From: Campylobacterales bacterium
GTDB taxonomy: Bacteria > Campylobacterota_A > Desulfurellia > JAADFJ01
DNA length: 27,459 bases
Assembly: GCA_027080125.1 (NCBI GenBank)
Contig: JALWSW010000060.1
Span: forward strand, 1-27,459
Reading direction: 5' to 3'
Both the position numbers and the translations under genes were made by a program. Under the pieces are notes generated by a model. It was not told the origin of the DNA. It saw only the letters and a program-made list of their open reading frames with translations, and did not search any database. Shown here piece by piece: positions 16,163-25,258 of this stretch. Each line of letters starts with the position of its first letter. Position 1 is the stretch's first letter.

Positions 16163-17416
16163 TTATCTGTTCATCATTTCTATAAACTCTTTGTTATTTT
16201 TGGTTTTCTTCAGCTTATCCAGCAAAAATGTCATAGCATCAACCGGACTCATATCCGATAATATTTTTCTCAAAAGCCATATCTTCTGAAGGTTGTTATG
16301 ATCTATGAGAAGCTCCTCTTTTCTTGTTCCCGATCTTGTGATATCAATTGCAGGAAATATCCTTTTATCGGAAAGTTTTCTGTCAAGATGCATCTCCATA
16401 TTTCCGGTGCCCTTGAACTCCTCAAATATAACATCATCCATTCTCGAACCGGTATCAATAAGGGCGGTTGCAATAATTGTCAGACTTCCACCCTCCTCGA
16501 TATTTCTTGCAGCGCCGAAGAAACGTTTCGGCTTATGCAGAGCGTTTGCGTCAAGTCCACCGGTTAAAACCTTGCCGGATGGCGGTATAATTGCATTGTA
16601 TGCCCTTGCCACACGCGTTAAGCTGTCAAGCAATATTACAACATCGGTTTTGTTTTCCACCAGTCGTTTTGCTCTTTCCAGAACGATTTCAGTCACCTGA
16701 GCGTGTCGGTTGGGTGATTCGTCAAATGTTGAGCTGACAACCTCAGCATCAACCGAGCGCTGCATATCGGTGACTTCTTCAGGTCTTTCATCAATCAGAA
16801 GAATAAAAAGTTTGACTTCCGGGTGATTATGTGTGATGCTGTTTGCTATATTTTTCAAGATAACGGTTTTTCCGGTTCGCGGAGGAGCCACAATTAAACC
16901 TCTTTGCCCTTTTCCAAGAGGCATAAGCATATCTATGATACGCATTGCATAATTATCGCTTGAGGTTTCGAGTTTAAAACGTTCTTCAGGATACAGCGGT
17001 GTAAGATTGTCAAAATCGGCGCGTTTGGTGTTTGTGTCCAATACCATGCCATTTACAAAGTTAATCTTTGAGAGAGCGGCATATTTTTCTCCTTCTCTGG
17101 CAGGTCTTATTGTTCCTGATATCAGATCCCCGCTTTTCAGATGTAGCTTTCTTATCTGCATCGGTGATATGTATATATCTTTTTTACCGGGAAGATAGTT
17201 GTTTTCGTGACTTCTTAAAAATCCGAAGCCGTCCTGAAGGATTTCAAGCACCCCTTCGGCTTGGTTTTTTTCGTCTTCTCCTGAGACCGCTTTGGCTATT
17301 TGGGCTATAATTTCGGCTTTTTTTATTCCGCGGCGAAGTTTAATATCAAGTTGTTTTGCAATTTCATAAAGCTCTGCAACCTTTTTGCTTTGCAGTTGTT
17401 CAATAGATTCGTTCAT
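16163..17416 (-). CDS. rho: Transcription termination factor Rho
   Basis: 417 aa, hexameric RNA helicase. The N-terminal Rho-N helical domain (KVAELYEIAKQLDI) leads into the cold-shock-like RNA-binding domain (GVLEILQDGFGFLRS, about 55-125). The ATPase has Walker A APPRTGKT (177-184), Walker B VVILLDSLTRVARAY and the Q/R-loop region with GGLDANALHKPKRFFGAARN. No large insertions. AAGGGG lies 5 nt before the ATG. A weak possible promoter lies between tRNA-Cys and rho (TTGTAG, 16 nt, TATACA on the minus strand); read-through from the tRNA promoter is also possible. Confidence 0.97.
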   Translation of the reverse strand: MNESIEQLQSKKVAELYEIAKQLDIKLRRGIKKAEIIAQIAKAVSGEDEKNQAEGVLEILQDGFGFLRSHENNYLPGKKDIYISPMQIRKLHLKSGDLISGTIRPAREGEKYAALSKINFVNGMVLDTNTKRADFDNLTPLYPEERFKLETSSDNYAMRIIDMLMPLGKGQRGLIVAPPRTGKTVILKNIANSITHNHPEVKLFILLIDERPEEVTDMQRSVDAEVVSSTFDESPNRHAQVTEIVLERAKRLVENKTDVVILLDSLTRVARAYNAIIPPSGKVLTGGLDANALHKPKRFFGAARNIEEGGSLTIIATALIDTGSRMDDVIFEEFKGTGNMEMHLDRKLSDKRIFPAIDITRSGTRKEELLIDHNNLQKIWLLRKILSDMSPVDAMTFLLDKLKKTKNNKEFIEMMNR

Positions 17417-17517
17417 TCAAACCCCTTAAATGATTTTTTACTGTTTATTATTGCATCAGGTGCCACGATTTACCTTTGTATATTTTATATTAAAAAACCT
17501 ACAAAACCGAAGCATCT

Positions 17518-17591
17518 TGGAGGCGGCACCCGGATTCGAACCGAGGTTCAGGGTTTTGCAGACCCGTGCCTTACCACTTGGCTATGCCGCC
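17518..17591 (-). tRNA. tRNA-Cys (anticodon GCA)
   Basis: 74-nt cloverleaf on the minus strand with CCA encoded. The acceptor stem is GGCGGCA/TGCCGCC with discriminator U; the anticodon loop is CTGCAAA, giving GCA; the T arm is CTCGG-TTCGAAT-CCGGG. The outermost anticodon-stem pair is a C-U mismatch. It lies 44 nt downstream of tRNA-Gly, probably in the same transcript. Confidence 0.94.
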
Positions 17592-17635
17592 ATTTTCCTG
17601 AGCATTTTGTTCATATTAAAATGATTATTCTTGCT

Positions 17636-17710
17636 TGGAGCGGGAAACGGGATTTGAACCCGCGACCCCAACCTTGGCAAGGTTGTGCTCTACCCCTGAG
17701 CTATTCCCGC
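17636..17710 (-). tRNA. tRNA-Gly (anticodon GCC)
   Basis: 75-nt cloverleaf on the minus strand with CCA encoded. The acceptor stem is GCGGGAA/TTCCCGC, the anticodon loop contains GCC within AACCTTGCCAAGGTT, and the T loop is TTTGAAT. It is the promoter-proximal member of a Gly-Cys tRNA pair. Confidence 0.95.
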
Positions 17711-17719
17711 ATGAGCAAC

Positions 17720-17748
17720 TTTCTATCATCTTATTTTATAAATGTCAA
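17720..17748 (-). promoter_or_regulatory. Promoter of the tRNA-Gly/tRNA-Cys pair
   Basis: Minus strand: TTGACA (17748-17743), a 17-nt spacer, TAGAAA (17725-17720), preceded by TGA so an extended -10. The predicted +1 is about 3 nt before the mature tRNA-Gly 5' end. Confidence 0.6.
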
Positions 17749-17804
17749 GAGTATTTTTTGCATTACATTTTATCCTTTTGGTGACTTTTTTCTATCAATT
17801 ACGG

Positions 17805-18182
17805 CTATGACGATTTTATCATTTTTCTGTATCCGTTTTGTTTGTGCTGTCTATATTTATAAGAGGATTCGATCTTTTGAGCAAATGTGGTAACATCTAA
17901 TCCTGCAAGCGTCGATATTTTAAATTTTACTATTTCAGGTTTTGTAATATCATCAATGAAACCGGAATCAAAAATTCGTACAATTATAAGCTTCATCTTT
18001 TTATCTGTAAGTTTATAAAACAAGGGGTATCTGTCAAGCGGATTGTCTTTAAATATTCCCAAATAGTTACAAATCTGACAGGTTTTAAAAAAGATCTCAT
18101 ATCCAAAACGGTTCGTATAATTGGTTGTGTGCTTTACATAAGAAAAAAATGTTGTATCCTTAAATAGAGTTATACTTAACAA
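17805..18182 (-). CDS. Small hypothetical protein with a CxxC pair
   Basis: Up to 125 aa, not recognised. The frame can start at TTG 18182, or at an internal start since the frame stays open upstream. Around residues 25-50 it reads NRFGYEIFFKTCQICNYLG and then DNPLDRYPLFYKL. The middle has LIIVRIFDSGFIDDITKPEI, and the tail is basic and low in complexity. The alternation of hydrophobic and charged residues and the CQIC pair look like protein. There is no ribosome site that I trust, and the 5' end overlaps the rpsO promoter region on the other strand. It fills most of the 490-nt space between tRNA-Gly and rpsO. It could be a real small gene or a decayed one. Confidence 0.4.
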   Translation of the reverse strand: MLSITLFKDTTFFSYVKHTTNYTNRFGYEIFFKTCQICNYLGIFKDNPLDRYPLFYKLTDKKMKLIIVRIFDSGFIDDITKPEIVKFKISTLAGLDVTTFAQKIESSYKYRQHKQNGYRKMIKSS

Positions 18183-18203
18183 GAAGAAAATATGGAGGAT
18201 ATA

Positions 18204-18479
18204 ATGTCTATTACGAAAGAGGAAAAATTAGAGATTGTAAAGAATTTCGGAAGGGAACCTAATGACACAGGCTCGCCGGAGGTTCAGATTGCAATTTTAT
18301 CAAACCGAATCAGCTATTTGACCGAGCATTTCAAAACCCACAAAAAGGATTATCACTCCAGAAGAGGGCTTTTGAAGATAATAGCAAAACAAAGAAAGCT
18401 TCTGAAATATCTGAAAAGAAAGGATCTTAAACGATACAAAGCTATTATTGCACGGCTCAATATTAGGGACAAAGTCTGA
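18204..18479 (+). CDS. rpsO: 30S ribosomal protein S15
   Basis: 91 aa. S15 binds 16S rRNA in the platform and autoregulates its own mRNA in E. coli. GSPEVQIAILSNRISYLTEH, THKKDYHSRRGLL and QRKLLKYLKRKDLKRYKAII are the family signature. I use ATG 18204, six nt after GGAGG (18194-18198), because that ATG gives the normal MS(I/L)TKEEK start; the in-frame ATG at 18192 overlaps the ribosome site. A -10-like TATACT lies at 18171-18176 without a good -35. pnp follows after 3 nt, the classic rpsO-pnp order. Confidence 0.97.
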   Translation: MSITKEEKLEIVKNFGREPNDTGSPEVQIAILSNRISYLTEHFKTHKKDYHSRRGLLKIIAKQRKLLKYLKRKDLKRYKAIIARLNIRDKV

Positions 18480-18482
18480 TAT

Positions 18483-20621
18483 ATGAAACAATATTATTAT
18501 ATAGAAAAAGAGATAGCCGGAAGAAAGCTGTCACTTGAAACAGGAAGACTGGCAAAGGAAGCCGATGGTGCGGTTTTTGCACGATGGGGAAATACCGTGG
18601 TGCTTGCTACTGCTGTTTACAGTAAAAGTAAACCAAACGAATATAACGACTTTTTTCCGCTGACGGTAAATTATATAGAAAAAAGCTACGCTTCAGGTCG
18701 TATACCGGGAGGCTTTTTCAAGAGAGAAGGAAGACCTTCTGAAAAAGAGGTGCTTTCCTCAAGATTGATAGACAGACCGCTCAGACCGCTGTTTCCCTCG
18801 GCATTCAAAAATGAAACGCAGGTGATTGTCACCGTGCTTTCCTCAGATGGTGCCATTGACCCTGCTATACTTGGGATTATAGCCGCCTCAAGCGCATTAT
18901 CGATTTCCGAGATTCCATTTGATGGTCCTATTGCTGCGGTAAGGATGGGCTACAAGAATGAGAGTATTGTTATGCCGTCGTTTGAACAGTTAAAAGATTC
19001 CATACTTGATCTGGTTGTTGCAGGCGGCAAAAACGGTATAAGCATGGTTGAGAGCGGCTCGAACGAGGTTTCCGAAGAGTTTATGGTTCTGCGAATTAAT
19101 GAAGCTGAGAAGGTCATAAGAGAAATTATCGAACTTGAGGAGGAACTGGTTGAAAAGGTTAGTCCGAAAAAGATAAGTGTCAGTGAAACCTTTGCTGACG
19201 AGGAGATAGCATCTGTAATTGAATCTAAAAAGGGTTGGCTTGCCAAGAATCTGTTTCAAAGCGAGAAACTAAAGCGAAATGAAAAGATAAGAGAATTCAA
19301 AGAGATTGTCTTGAATGAGGTTGCCGAGAAGGAAAATGCCGATTTTTGGGTGAACAATCTCACCGATGAGTTGGTAAAAAGCCTGATCAGAGAGAAGATG
19401 TTTAAATCTGGCAAACGAGTTGACGGAAGAGATTTTGATCAGATACGACCGATTACATGCGAAACGGCGGTTCTGCCGATGGCTCACGGTTCGGCTCTTT
19501 TTACAAGAGGAGAAACGCAGGCGCTTGTGGTTACCACATTGGGTTCAAAAGATGATATGCAGCTTGTAGAAGGTCTGAACGACAAACATTATGAGCGGTT
19601 TTTGCTTCATTATAATTTTCCGCCCTATTCGGTAGGAGAGGTGAAGCGTTTGGGAACCCCCGGAAGGCGTGAGATCGGTCACGGAAATCTTGCAAGACGC
19701 GCAATCTTGCCGGAGCTTCCGAGCGAGGAGAAATTCGGTTATACGGTAAGGGTGGTTTCTGAAATTGCCGAATCAAACGGGTCCTCATCCATGGCAACCG
19801 TATGCGGAGCAACTTTGTCGCTTGTTGATGCAGGTGTTCCGTTGCGCAACAGGGTAGCAGGTGTTGCCATGGGGCTTGTCAAAGAGCATGATAAAGAGAT
19901 TATTCTCACCGATATTGCCGGTGAGGAAGATCATTACGGTGATATGGATTTTAAGGTTGCGGGAAACTACAAAGGTATCAATGCACTACAGATGGATATA
20001 AAAATTCACGGGGTCAGCTCGGAGCTTCTCAGAAGAGCATTGTCAAAGGCGCGTGCAGCAAGGTTATTTATTCTGGATAAAATAAATGGTGCTCTATCGG
20101 ATAAAACTGGCGAACTTTCTTCAAATGCGCCAAGGATAAAAAATATTGAGATTGATAAATCAAAGATTAAAGATGTTATAGGACCATCAGGAAAAAATAT
20201 AAAAGAGATTATAGCAAAAACAGGTTCGACGATAAATATCAATGATGATGGTATCGTTCAGATATATTCCAAAGATGAGAAAACGCTTGTAGAAACAATC
20301 TCGCTTATAGAAGATATTGTAAGGGATGTTGAGGTTGGCGATGAATATGAAGGAAAGGTAACCAGAGTCGAAAAGTATGGTGCATTTGTTCGTATTACGC
20401 CCAAAAAAGAGGGAATGGTGCATATATCCAAACTTTCGAATGAGCATATAGCAAACATAGAGGATTTTGTAAAGGTGGGTGATACACTTGCGGTAAAGGT
20501 GATAGGTGTTGATTATGCCGGCAAGATAGCACTTGCCGCAAAGAATTATGAGCAGAGCAAAAACAGGAGAAAAAACGGCGAATACTCAAAAAGAAGGGAG
20601 ACTGGAAAACGTCATGGCTGA
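18483..20621 (+). CDS. pnp: Polyribonucleotide nucleotidyltransferase (PNPase)
   Basis: 712 aa. Phosphorolytic 3'-5' exoribonuclease, trimeric, part of the RNA degradosome in many bacteria. Two RNase PH-like cores are seen; the first has SGRIPGGFFKREGRPSEKE and the second GETQALVVTTLGS, PPYSVGEVKRLGTPGRREIG and ESNGSSSMATVCG. A KH domain (IKDVIGPSGKNIKEII, near 565) and an S1 domain (EYEGKVTRVEKYGAFV, near 625) close the protein, with a short basic tail. The length is standard. It begins 3 nt after rpsO and its last 8 nt overlap the M16 peptidase gene. Confidence 0.98.
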   Translation: MKQYYYIEKEIAGRKLSLETGRLAKEADGAVFARWGNTVVLATAVYSKSKPNEYNDFFPLTVNYIEKSYASGRIPGGFFKREGRPSEKEVLSSRLIDRPLRPLFPSAFKNETQVIVTVLSSDGAIDPAILGIIAASSALSISEIPFDGPIAAVRMGYKNESIVMPSFEQLKDSILDLVVAGGKNGISMVESGSNEVSEEFMVLRINEAEKVIREIIELEEELVEKVSPKKISVSETFADEEIASVIESKKGWLAKNLFQSEKLKRNEKIREFKEIVLNEVAEKENADFWVNNLTDELVKSLIREKMFKSGKRVDGRDFDQIRPITCETAVLPMAHGSALFTRGETQALVVTTLGSKDDMQLVEGLNDKHYERFLLHYNFPPYSVGEVKRLGTPGRREIGHGNLARRAILPELPSEEKFGYTVRVVSEIAESNGSSSMATVCGATLSLVDAGVPLRNRVAGVAMGLVKEHDKEIILTDIAGEEDHYGDMDFKVAGNYKGINALQMDIKIHGVSSELLRRALSKARAARLFILDKINGALSDKTGELSSNAPRIKNIEIDKSKIKDVIGPSGKNIKEIIAKTGSTININDDGIVQIYSKDEKTLVETISLIEDIVRDVEVGDEYEGKVTRVEKYGAFVRITPKKEGMVHISKLSNEHIANIEDFVKVGDTLAVKVIGVDYAGKIALAAKNYEQSKNRRKNGEYSKRRETGKRHG

Positions 20622-21855
20622 GGAGATTGCCGAATATTCTATTGACAGACTGGACAACGGTTTCTCAATTATCAAACTTCCTGCCTACGGAGATTCTTTA
20701 ATAGCCTCAATATGGGTAAAATCAGGTTCTGCAAACGAGCATGAAAAGCATGGAATATTTCATTTTATCGAGCATATGTTTTTCAAAGGCACAAAAAGCC
20801 GAACGGCTGTCGATATTGCAAAAGAGATTGAAGGGCTGGGCGGCTATTCTAATGCATTTACATCAAAAGAATATACAGCTTATTATATAAAATCGCTGGG
20901 TGAGTTTGGCAATCGGACCACCGAAATCTTATCGGATATGTTTTTTAATTCCGTTTTCGAGTCTCAGGAGATAGAAAGAGAGAGACAGGTTATAAAAGAG
21001 GAGATAAGCATGATAAACGATGATCCCTCTTCCTTAATTTATGATCTGTTTTTTGAGAATATTTTAAATGGCGGTCCGTTAGCTCATCCTATTGCCGGAA
21101 CCCATGAGTCGGTTTCTGCCATAAAACGAGGCGATTTTATTGAAACAATAAAATCATTTTATACCCCGAATAATTGCTTCGCCCTTTTTGTGGGAGATCT
21201 TTCGCATATAAATTGGCATGAGGTTGAGCAAAGATTTTTGAATTGGAAAAACAACAGCGAGATTAAACCCGTAGAATATGCTTCCTATAAAGCCGGGATT
21301 TTCAAACATAAAAAAGAGCTCAATCAGGTTAATTTTATTTTGGGGCTTCCTGCTTTTAAAAAGGACGACCGAAGGCGATATGCGTTCAGCCTGCTAAATA
21401 GCATACTTGGCGGCTCTATGAGCTCAAGATTGTTCCAGGAGATAAGGGAAAAAAGAGGGCTTGTCTATTCAATCTATTCTTCTTATGCAGGTTTTGCCAG
21501 GAACGGAGTTTTTTATGTAAGCGGCGGAACAAACAGAGCGAATTTTGATAAAACGGTGGAACTGGTCAGAGAAGAGCTCAGTAAAATTAAAAGAGATGGC
21601 ATCAACAAAGAGGAACTAGAACGCGCGAAGCTCTATTTCAAAGGCACATTTCTGATTTCTATGGAAAATAAGGAATCGTTGATGCAGAGAGCCGCAGCCG
21701 GTTATATATATCACGGGGCGATTGAACCGGCTGGTTCGGTTGTGAAAAAGATTGAATCGATAAGCATAAATCAGATAAACGATCTTGCCAACGAGATCTT
21801 TGATGATAACAAAATCAACATTACCGCTTTGGGAAATTTTGGTGATTTAAAATGA
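20614..21855 (+). CDS. M16-family zinc metallopeptidase (processing-peptidase-like)
   Basis: 413 aa. The inverted zinc motif HFIEH (H50, E53, H54) and the third ligand E130, exactly 76 residues on in RERQVIKEE, are intact, so it should be an active inverzincin. The C-terminal half carries the RGLVYSIYSSYAGF segment that shapes the substrate clamp. No signal peptide, so cytosolic. Related to mitochondrial processing peptidase and Bacillus MlpA, whose gene also follows rpsO-pnp. I use ATG 20614, which overlaps the pnp stop by 8 nt; a purine-rich AAGGGAG lies 13 nt before it. The stop overlaps the next start as ATGA. Physiological substrate unknown. Confidence 0.92.
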   Translation: MAEEIAEYSIDRLDNGFSIIKLPAYGDSLIASIWVKSGSANEHEKHGIFHFIEHMFFKGTKSRTAVDIAKEIEGLGGYSNAFTSKEYTAYYIKSLGEFGNRTTEILSDMFFNSVFESQEIERERQVIKEEISMINDDPSSLIYDLFFENILNGGPLAHPIAGTHESVSAIKRGDFIETIKSFYTPNNCFALFVGDLSHINWHEVEQRFLNWKNNSEIKPVEYASYKAGIFKHKKELNQVNFILGLPAFKKDDRRRYAFSLLNSILGGSMSSRLFQEIREKRGLVYSIYSSYAGFARNGVFYVSGGTNRANFDKTVELVREELSKIKRDGINKEELERAKLYFKGTFLISMENKESLMQRAAAGYIYHGAIEPAGSVVKKIESISINQINDLANEIFDDNKINITALGNFGDLK

Positions 21856-22994
21856 GTTTTACAATAAAAAAGAGGCTTTTTACCCCCGGTCCTACGCCCG
21901 TTCCCTATTACATCAGACAGGCGCTTGCTGAACCGGCAATACATCACAGAACCGCTCAATTTAAAGAAGTTCTTATCGATACAAAAGCAAAACTTTCAAG
22001 ACTTGCCGAATCGGAAAATCAGACGGTTGTTCTGACCAGTTCGGGCACAGGAGCCATGGAAGCATCTGTCAGCAACTTTTTTTCGAAAGGTGATAAGGTG
22101 CTTGTTGTAAGAGCGGGTAAATTTGGCGAGCGCTGGGGAAAAATCTGCGAGGCGTTTGGTCTTGATGTTCTCTATTATGACATTGAATATGGCGATTCCG
22201 CAGATCCGAATGTAATTGAAGAGATAATAAGAAAAGAAAAACTCTCAGGTCTGTTTATTCAGGCAACGGAAACCTCCACAGGAGCTTTTCATCCGATTGA
22301 GGAAATTGGAAAGCTGCTAAAAACCATTGCCCCGTCTACTCTTTATATTGTAGATGCTGTTTCTACAATGGGAGCGGTCAGGATAAAAACAGATCTATAC
22401 AATATTGATATACTTGTTTGGGGCTCTCAAAAAGGGCTGATGATTCCGCCGGGACTTTCTTTTCTTACAATAAGCGATAAGGCGTTTGAGAGAGCAAGCT
22501 CATCAGATCTGCCTCATTTCTACTTTAATGTTGCAGGTGAGCTGGAAAAACAAAAAGGCGGTTCGACGCTTTATACCCCTGCAACGGCTCTGATAGTTGC
22601 TTTGCAAAAAGCATTGGACAAAATCTTTGAAGAAGGTCTTGAGAATCTTTACAAAAGGCACAAACTGCTTGCCAGTGCAACAAGAGCAGCTCTTATTGAA
22701 ATCGGATTTTCTTTGTTTCCAAAACATCCTTCGGATGCTTTAACGGTGATTACAAAACGGAATTTTGATTTTGAAAAGGCAAGAGGAGAGTTACTTAATT
22801 GGTTTGGAATTCTGATTGCGGGAGGGCAGGGTAATTTGAAGGGAAAGATTGTCCGTATTGCTCATATGGGCTATTTTGATATTGTTGATATGGCAGGTTT
22901 TTTGGGTGCGTTTAAATTGGTCTGCTCCGAACAATCGGAAATCAAAGGCGATCCGGTAAAAAGGTTTACAGAGGAATACAATAAAAACGAGTAG
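21852..22994 (+). CDS. Class V PLP aminotransferase (alanine/serine-glyoxylate type)
   Basis: 380 aa, fold-type I PLP enzyme. LFTPGPTPVP at the N-terminus, TSSGTGAMEA (cofactor phosphate loop), VDAVSTMG with D168 for the pyridine nitrogen, and WGSQKGLMIPPG with the Schiff-base lysine K194 are all present. These fit the alanine-glyoxylate / serine-glyoxylate / purine-catabolic aminotransferase group; I cannot tell the amino donor from the sequence. In autotrophic or anaerobic bacteria such enzymes can serve serine-glycine or aspartate metabolism. The start overlaps the M16 stop; hisZ begins 30 nt later. Confidence 0.9.
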   Translation: MSFTIKKRLFTPGPTPVPYYIRQALAEPAIHHRTAQFKEVLIDTKAKLSRLAESENQTVVLTSSGTGAMEASVSNFFSKGDKVLVVRAGKFGERWGKICEAFGLDVLYYDIEYGDSADPNVIEEIIRKEKLSGLFIQATETSTGAFHPIEEIGKLLKTIAPSTLYIVDAVSTMGAVRIKTDLYNIDILVWGSQKGLMIPPGLSFLTISDKAFERASSSDLPHFYFNVAGELEKQKGGSTLYTPATALIVALQKALDKIFEEGLENLYKRHKLLASATRAALIEIGFSLFPKHPSDALTVITKRNFDFEKARGELLNWFGILIAGGQGNLKGKIVRIAHMGYFDIVDMAGFLGAFKLVCSEQSEIKGDPVKRFTEEYNKNE

Positions 22995-23024
22995 AACAAA
23001 CAGCACAAACGGAAAATATGGAAA

Positions 23025-23984
23025 ATGAGAAGACCTTCTTTCCCTGAAGGCGGGGCGTTTTTGCCTGCGCCGTTTGCATCGGAAAGGCGCAGGCTTGAGA
23101 ACAGGCTTATAGAGATACTTGAGGAATATGGATACAGCGAGATTGCCACATCGGTATTTTTTTATGCCGATCAAATAGAAAGATTGCTGCCAAGATCCAT
23201 ATTTGAACAATCTTATAAACTTACAGATCGATTTACCGGAAGAACAATGCTGATAAGACCTGATATAACGCTTCAGGTGGCAAAACTGGTATCAACGCTG
23301 CCTGATATAAAGTTTCCGCTTAAGGTCTGCTATGCAGGAAAGGTGTTTAGAGATCAGATAAATCATGCCGGAAGATCGCGTGAAACAAAACAGGTAGGCG
23401 CTGAATTTTTCGGCTCAAACGACCCGACCGGTATTTTTGACTTTATAGAAAAGATGGCTTCGGAGTTGTCTATTCCGATAAAACTGATTTCAATAGGAAA
23501 CGGTGCGGCGATAAGGAAAATGATAGGCAATCTGGATAGCCGTAAATCAGAAGCCGTTAAAGCCGTCAAAACACAAGACAGAGCGCTTCTGAAAAAAATT
23601 TTTACCGGAGAAGATTACAAATTTATCGATAGACGTTTGAGAATATTTGATAGAGTTGATTTTGAAGAAATAAAGAGGTTTTGCCGATTATCTGAGGCTG
23701 AGACAGAAAATTTAAGAAGAACTATTGATCTGCTTTCTGAAAAATTCAAAGATTCCGATATTCTTTTTGATGGTTCCGATATCGGCAGATTTTTTTATTA
23801 TGACGGTCTTACGTTTTCTTTTTACAGTAAAACCGGTCAGGAAATAGCAAGCGGAGGAGAATACAGAAGCCTGATGAGAATATTTGGAAATCCAATCGAT
23901 GCAGTTGGTGCTGCAATCAATCTGGATAATCTTTATATGACGATAAAAAATCTACGGCTTTCCGGTAATTTGGAGGAGAGGTGA
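23025..23984 (+). CDS. hisZ: ATP phosphoribosyltransferase regulatory subunit HisZ
   Basis: 319 aa, a paralogue of the histidyl-tRNA synthetase catalytic core that has lost aminoacylation and forms a complex with the short form of HisG, the first enzyme of histidine synthesis. The class II motifs are altered in the expected way: RPDITLQVAKLV, SRETKQVGAEFFG (motif 2 region) and ASGGEYRSLMRIFG (motif 3 region). There is no anticodon-binding domain, as expected for HisZ. The start ATG 23025 has only a weak GGAAA before it. The stop overlaps the purA start as GTGA. hisG is not in this window. Confidence 0.88.
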   Translation: MRRPSFPEGGAFLPAPFASERRRLENRLIEILEEYGYSEIATSVFFYADQIERLLPRSIFEQSYKLTDRFTGRTMLIRPDITLQVAKLVSTLPDIKFPLKVCYAGKVFRDQINHAGRSRETKQVGAEFFGSNDPTGIFDFIEKMASELSIPIKLISIGNGAAIRKMIGNLDSRKSEAVKAVKTQDRALLKKIFTGEDYKFIDRRLRIFDRVDFEEIKRFCRLSEAETENLRRTIDLLSEKFKDSDILFDGSDIGRFFYYDGLTFSFYSKTGQEIASGGEYRSLMRIFGNPIDAVGAAINLDNLYMTIKNLRLSGNLEER

Positions 23985-25258
23985 AAAAAAATATTGCGAT
24001 AATAGGTGGACAGTGGGGCGATGAAGGAAAAGGTAAAATCGTTGATTACATAGCGGAAAATATTGATGTTGTTCTGCGGGCTCAAGGTGGAGCAAACGCC
24101 GGACATACTGTGATTGTCAACGGCAAAAAATTTATTTTTCATCTTATTCCGTCCGGAATAATTCATAAAAACGTCAAAGCGGTTATTGGCAACGGAATGG
24201 TTTTGGATCTTGCCGAGCTTATCAACGAAATAAAATTTTTAAATAAGAACGGTATAGAAACTGCCGGAAGACTTTTTGTCAGTAACAGAGCTCATATTAC
24301 GCTTCCGTTTCATAAATACATAGATCAGCAAGGCGAAAGAAGCTCAAAGGAGAAAAAAATCGGAACAACCGGAAGGGGAATCGGCCCTACCTATATGGAC
24401 AAAATCGCCAGAGTTGGCATCAGGATTGCCGACCTGTATGAGCGCGAAACACTTAGAGAAAAGCTGGAAGCTAACATAGCCAGAGTTAATGAGATTTATG
24501 GCAAGTTTTACGGAGCTATCCCGTTTTCTTATCATGAAATAGCCGGGGAGCTTGCAGCTTATGCGGATTTTATAAAGCCTTATGTTGCCGACACGGTTTC
24601 TTTGATAAAAGGATTTGAGGAGCAAGAATTGTCGTTTCTGCTCGAGGGAGCCCAAGCCACGCTTCTTGATGTTGATTTCGGCACATATCCGTATGTTACC
24701 TCATCAAATTCATCGATAGGGGGTCTGTTCACCGGATCGGGATTTAACCCTTTTCTGTTAAACAGATCTATAGGAATATTCAAGGCTTATTGTACAAGGG
24801 TAGGTGAAGGTCCGTTTCCCACCGAACAAACCGGTGAAATCGGAGAGTTTTTGCAGGAAAAAGGCGGTGAGTTTGGTTCAACAACCGGAAGGCCTCGCAG
24901 ATGCGGTTTTTTTGATCTGGTTTCAGCCAGATACAGCTGTATGGTAAACGGGTTTTCAGATATTGCGATAACAAAACTTGATGTTCTAAGCGGACTTGGC
25001 GAGATTCCGGTATGCGTAAGCTATGAAATCGACGGCAAAAAAATTGACGAATTTCCGTCTCAAATCAAGTTGTTGGCAAAGGTAAAGCCGGTTTACAAAC
25101 GGTTTGAGGGTTGGAAAGAAGATATCAGCAATATCAAAGATTTTGACCGGTTGCCTTCTCAGGCAAGAGAGTATATTCGATATATTGAAAGCGAGTTGAA
25201 AACGCGGGTAAGCTTGATTGCAACCGGACCTGAAAGAGAAAGTCTGATAGAGCGCTGA
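23981..25258 (+). CDS. purA: Adenylosuccinate synthetase
   Basis: 425 aa. It joins IMP and aspartate using GTP, the committed step to AMP. IIGGQWGDEGKGKIVDY carries the GTP loop and catalytic Asp; QGGANAGHTV carries the catalytic His; GTTGRGIGPTYMDK and STTGRPRRCGFFD are further signatures. The start is GTG 23981, fixed by GGAGGAG just upstream and coupled to hisZ through GTGA. The stop shares one base with the ychF start. Linking HisZ to PurA puts two ATP/purine-consuming pathways in one transcript. Confidence 0.98.
   Translation: MKKNIAIIGGQWGDEGKGKIVDYIAENIDVVLRAQGGANAGHTVIVNGKKFIFHLIPSGIIHKNVKAVIGNGMVLDLAELINEIKFLNKNGIETAGRLFVSNRAHITLPFHKYIDQQGERSSKEKKIGTTGRGIGPTYMDKIARVGIRIADLYERETLREKLEANIARVNEIYGKFYGAIPFSYHEIAGELAAYADFIKPYVADTVSLIKGFEEQELSFLLEGAQATLLDVDFGTYPYVTSSNSSIGGLFTGSGFNPFLLNRSIGIFKAYCTRVGEGPFPTEQTGEIGEFLQEKGGEFGSTTGRPRRCGFFDLVSARYSCMVNGFSDIAITKLDVLSGLGEIPVCVSYEIDGKKIDEFPSQIKLLAKVKPVYKRFEGWKEDISNIKDFDRLPSQAREYIRYIESELKTRVSLIATGPERESLIER

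Noticed and set aside
17300..17893. A 197-residue plus-strand frame containing GGGTRIRTEVQGFADP
   Set aside because: It runs antisense through tRNA-Cys and tRNA-Gly and into rho; the peptide is the typical false translation of tRNA genes.
20533..20613. Longer N-terminus for the M16 peptidase inside pnp
   Set aside because: It reads the pnp 3' end in another frame, giving a lysine/arginine-rich sequence with no match to the family; ATG 20614 gives the normal M16 start.
23018..23047. Nine-codon frame ATG...TGA overlapping the hisZ start
   Set aside because: It could be a leader peptide, but it has no histidine codons and only a weak ribosome site, so chance is the simplest explanation.
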